8,986 nt of DNA from contig CALAQT010000145.1 of assembly GCA_937888775.1 (NCBI GenBank), positions 1 to 8,986 of the forward strand, given 5' to 3'. Within the stretch, counting starts at the first letter, position 1. Every line of letters starts with the position of its first letter. The position numbers and the translations under genes were made by a program. The notes below the pieces were generated by a model. It was given only the letters and a program-made list of their open reading frames with translations, did not search any database and was not told where the DNA came from. Below are positions 4,907 through 8,986 of this stretch, piece by piece. The DNA is from an uncultured Actinomycetes bacterium (GTDB lineage Bacteria > Actinomycetota > Thermoleophilia > Solirubrobacterales > Solirubrobacteraceae).

Positions 4907-6208
4907 CTACGGTTTCGCGGTCAGCCACGGCGTGTAGGTCACCGTGCCGAGGGCGGTGTTGCAGGCCCCGCCCATGTTCGGGCCTTTCGTGCAGCCCCAC
5001 CAATCGTTTGCGGCGTTGACCGTGGTGCCGGGTCCGCCGTTTGCTCCCGTCCCGTTGGCCAGGAAGGAGTTGTTCGGGGACGCGGTGATGGTCGCCTGGC
5101 CACCGGCTTCCTGGCCGGAGGTCGGATTGGTCTGCGTGACGAACATGCCCGTGTTGAAATGCGAGAGCGTGTTGCCCGTCAGTGTGGCGGTGAGATTGCC
5201 GAATCCGTCGCCGAGCTGGTCGGTCGTCAGGTAGGCACCATACGTCGTGCCGGTCGTGGCGGCACCGGCGCCGCTGACGGAGTTGCTCGTGAACGTCGGT
5301 CCCTGCCCGGACGCGCCGCTGCCATACGCGGCGAGGCCGACGGAGCAGCCGCTTATCTTGTTCGATTCGACGGTCACCGAGCCATACGGTACGAATACGA
5401 AGATCCCGTAGCCGTTGACCTTGCATTCGAGGACGGTGTTGCCCTTGATCAGGTCGGCGGAGCCGGATTCACCATTGTTGTCGGTGTGGATGCCGCTGCC
5501 CGACTTGCTGATCTTGTTGCCCACGAACTGCGTTCCCGTCGAGTAGTTGGCCGAGATCGCGTCGTTTGCGTTCGTTACTTTGTTGCTTTCCATCACGCCC
5601 GAGCCGCCGTAGTTGAACATCGCGATCGACGCTTCTTCGCCCTGGACGTTTTCGACCGTGTCGTGGTTGAGGTTGAACGTCCCGCCCGAGGAGGCGTAGA
5701 TGCCGCGCAGGTAGACGTCGGAGACCTTCACTTTCGAGACCGTCAGGTGGTTGTAGGTTCCGGCTTCATGGTTGGTGATGATCCCGTTGCGCGCGTTGAT
5801 GTATGCCCCGCCAATAAGTACACCACCAGTGGTCAGGTTCGGGTTAGCACCCTCGAGTCGCAGGTTCTGGATCGTCACGTTTTCTGCTTCGACCAGGATG
5901 ATGTTGCTCGCCGTGCCGCCGCAGAGTGACCCGCCCGAGCAAACCGGGTTCGAGGTTTTCGGATAGATCACCGTTTCGACACCGGAGCCCAGGAGGGTCA
6001 CCGGCTTGTTGACCACGACGTTTTCGTAGTAACTGCCCTTGCCGATCGTGATCGTGGCGCCAGGCGACGCGGCGGTGATCGCCTTTTGGATACTCGTGGT
6101 CAGGCAGCCCGTGCTACAGACCGTCTTCGCGGCCCACGCCGGGCCGGCAACCGCCAAACACGCGGCGACGACACCGCCGGTCATTACGATTCGAGTCGTA
6201 CGTCTCAT
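4907..6208 (-). CDS. Secreted right-handed parallel beta-helix protein
   Basis: This 433-residue protein has a Sec signal peptide: MRRTTR, hydrophobic residues 7-22 and likely cleavage after AWA (26). The mature part is a beta-helix of the pectin-lyase-like/PbH1 repeat type. It shows many short rungs with Asn ladders, such as NVTIQNLRLEG, ARNGIITNHEAGTYNHLTVS, LRGIYASSGGTFNLNHDTVE, VESNKISGCSVGL and FTSNSVSG. The C-terminus has the closing block NDWWGC..GPN..TVTYTPWL seen in many such proteins. Folds like this bind or cleave polysaccharides or act as surface proteins. No catalytic site can be assigned from sequence alone, so the substrate is unknown. The ATG at 6208 is supported by a strong AGGGAGGA ribosome binding site. 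It is transcribed alone, divergent from the CPCC gene, and ends near a strong hairpin. Confidence 0.9.
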   Translation of the reverse strand: MRRTTRIVMTGGVVAACLAVAGPAWAAKTVCSTGCLTTSIQKAITAASPGATITIGKGSYYENVVVNKPVTLLGSGVETVIYPKTSNPVCSGGSLCGGTASNIILVEAENVTIQNLRLEGANPNLTTGGVLIGGAYINARNGIITNHEAGTYNHLTVSKVKVSDVYLRGIYASSGGTFNLNHDTVENVQGEEASIAMFNYGGSGVMESNKVTNANDAISANYSTGTQFVGNKISKSGSGIHTDNNGESGSADLIKGNTVLECKVNGYGIFVFVPYGSVTVESNKISGCSVGLAAYGSGASGQGPTFTSNSVSGAGAATTGTTYGAYLTTDQLGDGFGNLTATLTGNTLSHFNTGMFVTQTNPTSGQEAGGQATITASPNNSFLANGTGANGGPGTTVNAANDWWGCTKGPNMGGACNTALGTVTYTPWLTAKP

Positions 6209-6214
6209 GGTTCA

Positions 6215-6222
6215 TCCTCCCT
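6215..6222 (-). promoter_or_regulatory. Strong Shine-Dalgarno sequence of the beta-helix gene
   Basis: On the minus strand AGGGAGGA ends 6 bases before the ATG at 6208. This fixes the start and shows a leadered mRNA, unlike several neighbours that have no such site. Confidence 0.8.
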
Positions 6223-6247
6223 AACGAGTTCCCGCTCCCCTCCAGGC

Positions 6248-6260
6248 CAAGCCGGGCTTG
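6248..6260. promoter_or_regulatory. Palindrome CAAGCC-G-GGCTTG, possible operator of the beta-helix gene
   Basis: This perfect 6+1+6 inverted repeat lies about 40-50 bases upstream of the start codon. It begins about where transcription from the putative -10 box at 6267-6272 would start, a usual repressor position. No binding protein is known. Confidence 0.35.
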
Positions 6261-6266
6261 ATTCGT

Positions 6267-6296
6267 AGCCTACATCAGCAGCAGGCCGAGTGTCCG
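6267..6296 (-). promoter_or_regulatory. Putative promoter of the beta-helix gene
   Basis: Minus-strand TAGGCT (6267-6272) fits the TANNNT -10 pattern. It is preceded, with an 18-base spacer, by CGGACA (6291-6296), which matches four of six bases of TTGACA. The start site would fall near 6260, giving a leader of about 50 bases. Confidence 0.35.
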
Positions 6297-6377
6297 TAGA
6301 AGACCGTCGCCGGCACGCGGGCTGTCCAACGCGGCTTCGAGCGTGAAGCGGCGACCACCGCCCTTGGGCGCGAGCCT
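6270..6377 (-). pseudogene. Possible C-terminal gene fragment of unknown family
   Basis: Minus-strand frame of 35 codons before a TAG reads RLAPKGGGRRFTLEAALDSP then RAGDGLLRTLGLLLM. Third positions are about 80% G/C and the sequence looks protein-like: a strand, then an amphipathic helix. It faintly resembles the end of SRPBCC/polyketide-cyclase-like proteins (GGGTR-TLE). No start or body is attached, and it overlaps the putative promoter of the beta-helix gene, so if real it is a relic. Confidence 0.25.
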
Positions 6378-6389
6378 ACTCCCTGCGCA

Positions 6390-6406
6390 ACGGGGATCAT
6401 CCCCGT
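6390..6406. promoter_or_regulatory. 17-bp palindrome inside a larger inverted repeat
   Basis: ACGGGGAT-C-ATCCCCGT is perfect on 8+1+8 bases. It is flanked by CTGCGC (6383-6388) and GCGCAG (6415-6420), which also pair. It lies in the divergent region between the beta-helix and CPCC genes. It could be an operator for a dimeric regulator or, as RNA, a hairpin. Confidence 0.45.
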
Positions 6407-6543
6407 GCCTAATCGCGCAGCGTCGGGGACCCTTGTGCAGCCGACGATGTGTTGCCACATACTCCGAGCATCGACCGACCGCGCGGGCGCCTTGACCTGC
6501 CGGAGGGAAGTCGAGGTTCGTGCCTTCCGAGCGATCTATTTAC

Positions 6544-6558
6544 GCTCGATAATGCATG
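6544..6558 (+). repeat. GCTYGATAATGCATG repeat, copy 1 (start of CPCC gene)
   Basis: The sequence GCTCGATAATGCATG contains a -10-like GATAAT (6548-6553) and the ATG of the CPCC gene (6552-6554). A GTG in the same frame lies 7 bases after GATAAT (6561). With GTG as start the mRNA would be leaderless; with ATG the repeat itself encodes the first residues. Confidence 0.75.
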
Positions 6559-6824
6559 GAGTGGATGGAGACGAGTCAGCCCGCTACGCCTGTCCGTGCT
6601 GCGGCTTCCTCACGCTCACGGAGGAGCCGCCGGGAACCTACAGGATCTGCGGGGTCTGCTGGTGGGAGGACGACGGCGTCCAGTTCCGCGACCCGAACTA
6701 CCGAGGCGGCGCTAACAAAGTCCGCCTGAACGAGGCTCGCGAGAACTTCGCCGCCGTCGGCGCATGTGAACCTCGGCTGACAAACCTGGCGCGAGCCGCC
6801 GCGCCCGACGAGCAGCCGGAATGA
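6552..6824 (+). CDS. CPCC-family cysteine-rich (zinc-ribbon) protein
   Basis: This 90-residue protein (87 if the GTG at 6561 is used) matches the Cys-rich CPCC family (Pfam Cys_rich_CPCC). CPCCGF lies at residues 14-19 and CGVCWWEDD at 33-41, so C14/C16/C17 and C33/C36 could bind zinc. Then come VQFRDPNY and GGANKVRLNEARENF, all characteristic of the family. The molecular function of the family is not established; members are small, soluble and often found in accessory regions. There is no ribosome binding site. The start is set by the repeated GATAATGCATG element. The next gene begins 13 bases after its stop in the same direction. Length is near normal for the family. Confidence 0.85.
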   Translation: MHGVDGDESARYACPCCGFLTLTEEPPGTYRICGVCWWEDDGVQFRDPNYRGGANKVRLNEARENFAAVGACEPRLTNLARAAAPDEQPE

Positions 6825-6829
6825 TCGCT

Positions 6830-6844
6830 GCTTGATAATGCATG
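6830..6844 (+). repeat. GCTYGATAATGCATG repeat, copy 2 (start of unknown gene)
   Basis: GCTTGATAATGCATG contains GATAAT (6834-6839) and an in-frame ATG (6838-6840), with an in-frame GTG at 6847, again 7 bases after GATAAT. The geometry is the same as in copy 1. Confidence 0.75.
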
Positions 6845-7212
6845 TCGTGATGGGTGAGGCTGAGGTGATCATCGTGGTCGACCGCGATGCATCGGTGCCG
6901 ATTGTCGATCTCGCACGCAGGGCCGCAGTATGGGCGTCTCGGACGCTTGAGACGGAGACGGCGGCCGTCGAAGCCCGTCAGATGGGAGGCGAAGTGACGC
7001 TGTTCGACGCTGCAGGGGAACCGGAGCCGACCTTGCTCGGGATCGTCGACGAAGTTGCGCTGCACCATGGCGAACACGCCCTCGGCGGCCCCGTCAGCGC
7101 GCTTGAGGTCGTCGGGACACCGGCGAGCAACGCCGTCCGCGCGCGGTTCGAGGCACTTGGCTTCTCACAGTTCGACCCCACGCCTGATGGATTCGTCGCC
7201 TGGCGCGCTTGA
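6838..7212 (+). CDS. Protein of unknown family in the CPCC cluster
   Basis: I do not recognise this 124-residue protein (121 from the GTG at 6847). It has no membrane segment, signal peptide or Cys motif. The pattern alternates strands and helices: strand EVIIVVDRDA, helix VDLARRAAVWASRTL, strand EVTLFDAAG, helix TLLGIVDEVALHH, helix NAVRARFEALGF, and a last strand DGFVAWRA. The ending resembles GNAT-like folds or NTF2-sized domains only loosely. Codon use is normal for the window. The start lies inside copy 2 of the repeat, and the TGA stop overlaps copy 3, so the boundaries of this gene are defined by the repeated element at both ends. Confidence 0.7.
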   Translation: MHVVMGEAEVIIVVDRDASVPIVDLARRAAVWASRTLETETAAVEARQMGGEVTLFDAAGEPEPTLLGIVDEVALHHGEHALGGPVSALEVVGTPASNAVRARFEALGFSQFDPTPDGFVAWRA

Positions 7213-7221
7213 TAATGCATG
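7207..7221 (+). repeat. GCTYGATAATGCATG repeat, copy 3 (stop/start junction)
   Basis: GCTTGATAATGCATG carries the TGA stop of the upstream gene (7210-7212), GATAAT (7211-7216) and the ATG of a micro-ORF (7215-7217). It shares 19 of 21 bases with copy 1 when one base before and five after are included. Confidence 0.75.
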
Positions 7222-7265
7222 GACTGACGTGGGACATCGACAGCGCGCCTGACTTGACATCGTGA
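7215..7265 (+). CDS. 16-codon micro-ORF, possible leader peptide coupled to the next gene
   Basis: From the ATG in repeat copy 3 the frame reads MHGLTWDIDSAPDLTS and stops at TGA 7263-7265. The stop overlaps the GTG of the membrane-protein gene in the four bases GTGA (7262-7265), the usual arrangement for translational coupling. No ribosome binding site precedes the membrane-protein start, so ribosomes finishing this micro-ORF may supply it. It could also be the N-terminus of an older gene cut short. Confidence 0.45.
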   Translation: MHGLTWDIDSAPDLTS

Positions 7266-7813
7266 GCAGCGTTTGGAGCCGAGGAAGAAGTTGGACCGCG
7301 ATCCGAGTCGGCGCGCCCGCTGGCGTCTTCTTCGGGTTGTTCTGGTTCGCGCTTGAAGGATCACTCGAGAAGGCGATCTTCGAGGCGACCTTCTTTGCCA
7401 TGTTTTTCGGTGGCTGGGCAGCGATCGCGATGTGGAGAGCGTGGCCGGGCGCGAAGGACATCGACCCTGCGGATCGAGTAGCCGTGGCCAGGATCGTTGA
7501 CCGAGGCGACAGAGTCGCCGATCGGCGACTCGCGGCACTCGTTATCGACTACGCCACGGTCATCCGCAGACGCCAGACACGCGACAAACGGTTCCAGTGG
7601 ACTCTGTTCGCCTTTCCCGCACTCACCCTGATCCTGGCGCTCACTGCCACCTCCGAAGGCTCGACGCGTCACGCTGTGGTGTGGTGGGTGCTGCTTGGGC
7701 TGTGGGCGATCCTGCTGATAAGGATCCCGCGGCGTCGGGCGCGAGCCCATACACGCGCGGTGAGCGCTGAAACCGAGGCGCGACGGCTGCTCGATATGCC
7801 TGCAAGCGAGTAA
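7262..7813 (+). CDS. Four-helix membrane protein of unknown function
   Basis: This 183-residue protein is predicted to have four membrane helices, in two pairs: about 13-33 (GVFFGLFWFA), 36-58 (FEATFFAMFFGGWAAIAMW), 112-131 and 138-157. The loop between the pairs (60-110) is soluble and contains DPADRVAVARIVDRGDRVAD then RRLAALVIDYATVIRRRQ, a pattern I associate with uncharacterised actinobacterial membrane proteins. The C-terminus is basic and probably cytoplasmic. The GTG start overlaps the stop of the micro-ORF by four bases; TTGACA at 7255-7260 lies too close to act as its -35. Third gene of the repeat-marked cluster. Function unknown. Confidence 0.75.
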   Translation: MSSVWSRGRSWTAIRVGAPAGVFFGLFWFALEGSLEKAIFEATFFAMFFGGWAAIAMWRAWPGAKDIDPADRVAVARIVDRGDRVADRRLAALVIDYATVIRRRQTRDKRFQWTLFAFPALTLILALTATSEGSTRHAVVWWVLLGLWAILLIRIPRRRARAHTRAVSAETEARRLLDMPASE

Positions 7814-7830
7814 GCGCCTGGTCGTCCCTA

Positions 7831-7849
7831 CACCCGAGCGTTCCGGGTG
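7831..7849 (+). terminator. Hairpin after the membrane-protein gene, possible terminator
   Basis: CACCCG (7831-7836) pairs with CGGGTG (7844-7849) around AGCGTTC, starting 18 bases after the stop. There is no T run. It would close the three-gene cluster. Confidence 0.4.
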
Positions 7850-7940
7850 CCAAACGCCGGCGCATCCTGAGCAAAGGCCGCGCATCCGTTCGAGCACCTT
7901 ACGACGGCCGTTCTCCCACCAGCCTTTCGCACCCGTCGAA

Positions 7941-7955
7941 CCCACCGTCTCCATA
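7941..7955 (+). repeat. Right copy of the tmRNA 3'-end repeat (putative attachment site)
   Basis: CCCACCGTCTCCATA is identical to 316-330. Similarity extends a few bases to the left with one gap (TCGAA here, TCGATT in tmRNA). It has no tmRNA body, so it is the displaced end expected after integration at tmRNA. It lies just before the -35 box of the toxin-antitoxin operon. Confidence 0.6.
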
Positions 7956-7961
7956 AAGGGC

Positions 7962-7990
7962 TTGAATAGCTCGGAGGACTAGGCTATTCT
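7962..7990 (+). promoter_or_regulatory. Promoter of the toxin-antitoxin operon, leaderless
   Basis: TTGAAT (7962-7967), a 17-base spacer and TATTCT (7985-7990) form a near-consensus housekeeping promoter. The ATG at 7997 follows after six bases, the normal distance to the transcription start, so the mRNA probably begins with the start codon. GGAGG at 7973-7977 is too far upstream to be a ribosome binding site. Confidence 0.75.
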
Positions 7991-7994
7991 AGCC
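7982..7994. promoter_or_regulatory. Operator-like palindrome over the -10 box
   Basis: GGCTA-TTC-TAGCC is a perfect inverted repeat covering TATTCT. Antitoxins of this kind repress their own promoter, usually by binding such palindromes, so autoregulation is likely. Confidence 0.55.
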
Positions 7995-7996
7995 CG

Positions 7997-8290
7997 ATGG
8001 TGGTCGCAACCATTACCGAAGCAAAGAACCGGCTCAGTGCGCTGATCGATCAGGTACGAGCCGGCGAGTCGATCCTCATTGTCGACCGTGGTACTCCCGT
8101 CGCACGGCTGGAGTCCGCGGTCAGCGCCCGAGATGCCGAGGGACGGGTCGCTCGCCTTGAGCGATCCGGAGCCGTCCGATCCGCACGCAAGCCGCCGGCG
8201 ATCGAGCTGGTGTCGACCAAGCCACCGGGCCCGCTGAACGGAGCAAGCGCCGTGGCGGCTCTGCTCGAGGAGAGGCGCGAAGGCCGTTGA
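7997..8290 (+). CDS. vapB: Phd/YefM-type antitoxin of a VapBC pair
   Basis: This 97-residue protein neutralises the toxin encoded next to it and probably represses the operon. The N-terminal 45 residues have the Phd/YefM DNA-binding and dimer fold: ITEAKNRLSALIDQVRAGE then SILIVDRGTPVARLES. The remaining half, with basic and Pro-rich stretches (RKPPAIELVSTKPPGP), is the flexible part that usually wraps the toxin. The start fits the leaderless promoter. Its TGA overlaps the TTG start of the toxin gene (TTGA, 8287-8290), giving coupled translation with the antitoxin made first. Confidence 0.88.
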   Translation: MVVATITEAKNRLSALIDQVRAGESILIVDRGTPVARLESAVSARDAEGRVARLERSGAVRSARKPPAIELVSTKPPGPLNGASAVAALLEERREGR

Positions 8291-8724
8291 GGTTCTGGGA
8301 CAGCTCGGCGATCGTCCCGCTGACCATCGCCGAGGCGACCACGGAGGCGCTGCAGGCGATTGCCGGGCAGGACCCGGTGATGTGTGTTTGGTGGGCAACG
8401 GAGGTCGAGTGCGTCTCCGCGCTCGCCAGACTCGAGAGGGAAGGAGCGCTCGCGGAGGCCACGACGACGGCTGCCCTCGAGCGCCTGGACTCGCTGGCCG
8501 AAGCCTGGAACGAGGTGCAGGCGACCGCAGCGCTACGAGGCGCCGCACGGCGCCTTCTTCGCGTCCACGCCCTGGGGGCGGCTGACGCACTGCAGCTTGC
8601 CGCGGCCGTCGTCGTCGCCGAGGGCTTGCCCGCATCACTGCACATCGTTACCCTCGATGACCGGCTCGCGACCGCCGCGCGACGCGAGGGCTTCACTGTG
8701 GATGGCATCGCCCGTGCGGCGTGA
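8287..8724 (+). CDS. vapC: VapC-type PIN-domain ribonuclease toxin
   Basis: This 145-residue protein has the size and layout of VapC toxins, metal-dependent RNases that cleave tRNA or rRNA. PIN-domain acidic residues are in place: D5 in MRFWDSSAIV, E41 in ATEVECVSALARLEREG, D100 in ALGAADALQLAAA and D124/D125 in TLDDRLATAA. All sites appear intact, so the toxin is probably active. The start is TTG at 8287, inside the stop of the antitoxin gene, and the first residues MRFWDSS fit the family. The RNA target cannot be told from the sequence. Confidence 0.92.
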   Translation: MRFWDSSAIVPLTIAEATTEALQAIAGQDPVMCVWWATEVECVSALARLEREGALAEATTTAALERLDSLAEAWNEVQATAALRGAARRLLRVHALGAADALQLAAAVVVAEGLPASLHIVTLDDRLATAARREGFTVDGIARAA

Positions 8725-8795
8725 CGGCGGCGCGCCCCCTGTCGAGCCATGACCCCCGCTGACCGCTGAGCATCGCGGAGGTGCCGGGCCATTGG

Positions 8796-8829
8796 TAGCG
8801 TGCAGGCGATGAGCTTGCTGTTGGCCTGA
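8796..8829 (+). other. -10-like box with six-codon ORF (MSLLLA), uncertain
   Basis: TAGCGT (8796-8801) is followed by 7 bases and ATG AGC TTG CTG TTG GCC TGA (8809-8829). The spacing equals that of other leaderless starts in this window. It may be the stump of a lost gene, a leader or chance. The surrounding stretch 8725-8855 shows no other gene. Confidence 0.2.
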
Positions 8830-8855
8830 CCTCCCGCCAACGTCACTTTGCGGCC

Positions 8856-8986
8856 CTACCGCATCGCCTTCATCATGTGGAGTGAGTTGGGCGAGCCCGG
8901 AACGACGAACGCGGGGACCTCGTGGGGCACGGCGAGAATCGCGACCGCGAGCACGACCAGGACGCCTGCGGTCGCCAACCTTGCGC
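8856..8986 (-). CDS. C-terminal part of a membrane protein (runs off the window)
   Basis: On the minus strand the frame is open from the window edge to TAG at 8856-8858. It gives 42 residues: ARLATAGVLVVLAVAILAVP, then HEVPAFVVPGSPNSLHMMKAMR. The first part is a clear membrane helix, the rest a short tail. Third positions are about 85% G/C. The opposite plus-strand frame is also open but reads like an antisense shadow (rich in Thr, Ala and Arg). The family cannot be told from this piece. It converges on the toxin-antitoxin operon. Confidence 0.5.
   Translation of the reverse strand, partial: ARLATAGVLVVLAVAILAVPHEVPAFVVPGSPNSLHMMKAMR

Noticed and set aside
4820..5929. Plus-strand 369-codon frame
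   Set aside because: It is antisense to the beta-helix gene, which has a signal peptide, ribosome binding site and family pattern. The Val/Arg/Asp-rich translation is typical of an antisense shadow.
6544..7221. A CRISPR array or integron cassette array made of the three 15-bp repeats
   Set aside because: Spacing is 286 and 377 bases with genes between, far too wide for CRISPR. No attC core sites (GTTRRRY with inverse partner) are visible.
7255..7260. TTGACA as a -35 box for the membrane-protein gene
   Set aside because: It lies at the start codon, and no -10 box is found 16-19 bases further on (about 7277). It falls inside the micro-ORF.
331..7940. An integrase or transposase gene in the putative island
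   Set aside because: None of the reading frames shows tyrosine or serine recombinase motifs or a DDE transposase. No insertion-sequence ends with target duplications were seen.
8121..8846. Minus-strand 241-codon frame over the toxin-antitoxin genes
   Set aside because: It is a shadow of vapB-vapC, which have clear families, coupled starts and a promoter.

Overview
The window is about 9 kb of high-GC DNA. Coding third positions are strongly G/C, several genes appear to be leaderless, and there is a one-piece tmRNA whose CCA is not encoded. The gene types (fused MFS/spermidine synthase, CPCC protein, VapBC pair) suit a deep-branching, high-GC actinobacterial lineage such as Thermoleophilia/Solirubrobacterales. 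That placement is inferred from composition and gene style; no marker gene proves it.

Layout. Positions 1-328 are the 3' ~90% of a tmRNA (ssrA, tag ADSHEYALAA). Its last 13 bases plus two more recur exactly at 7941-7955, as expected for an old integration event at the tmRNA 3' end, although no integrase is recognisable between the copies. From 432 to 836 lies a small winged-helix DNA-binding protein with an AT-hook-like motif. It is followed by a tRNA-like 3' end fragment (about 851-875), a terminator hairpin (924-947) and about 580 bp of apparently gene-free sequence with short repeats.

Positions 1529-2118 encode an FdnI/cytochrome b561-type membrane cytochrome broken by a one-base frameshift in a G run. 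Behind it, on the minus strand, is a 32-residue relic of a response-regulator receiver domain. Positions 2403-3992 hold an intact fused membrane/spermidine-synthase-like protein, followed directly by a scrambled relic of sigma factor region 4. About 600 bp without an intact gene but rich in hairpins separates this from a minus-strand gene for a secreted right-handed beta-helix protein (4907-6208).

Positions 6552-7813 contain three consecutive plus-strand genes: a CPCC zinc-ribbon protein, a protein of unknown family, and a four-helix membrane protein preceded by a 16-codon micro-ORF. Each translation start is marked by a copy of the same 15-bp sequence, GCTYGATAATGCATG. This is the most unusual structure in the window.

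Positions 7962-8724 carry a VapBC-type toxin-antitoxin operon with a near-consensus leaderless promoter and an operator-like palindrome. The window ends in the C-terminus of a minus-strand membrane protein (8856-8986).

Overall this looks like an accessory or decaying region downstream of tmRNA: short genes, at least three gene relics, a tRNA-like fragment and a toxin-antitoxin pair. Apart from vapB-vapC and the possibly linked CPCC trio, the genes do not form an obvious shared pathway.
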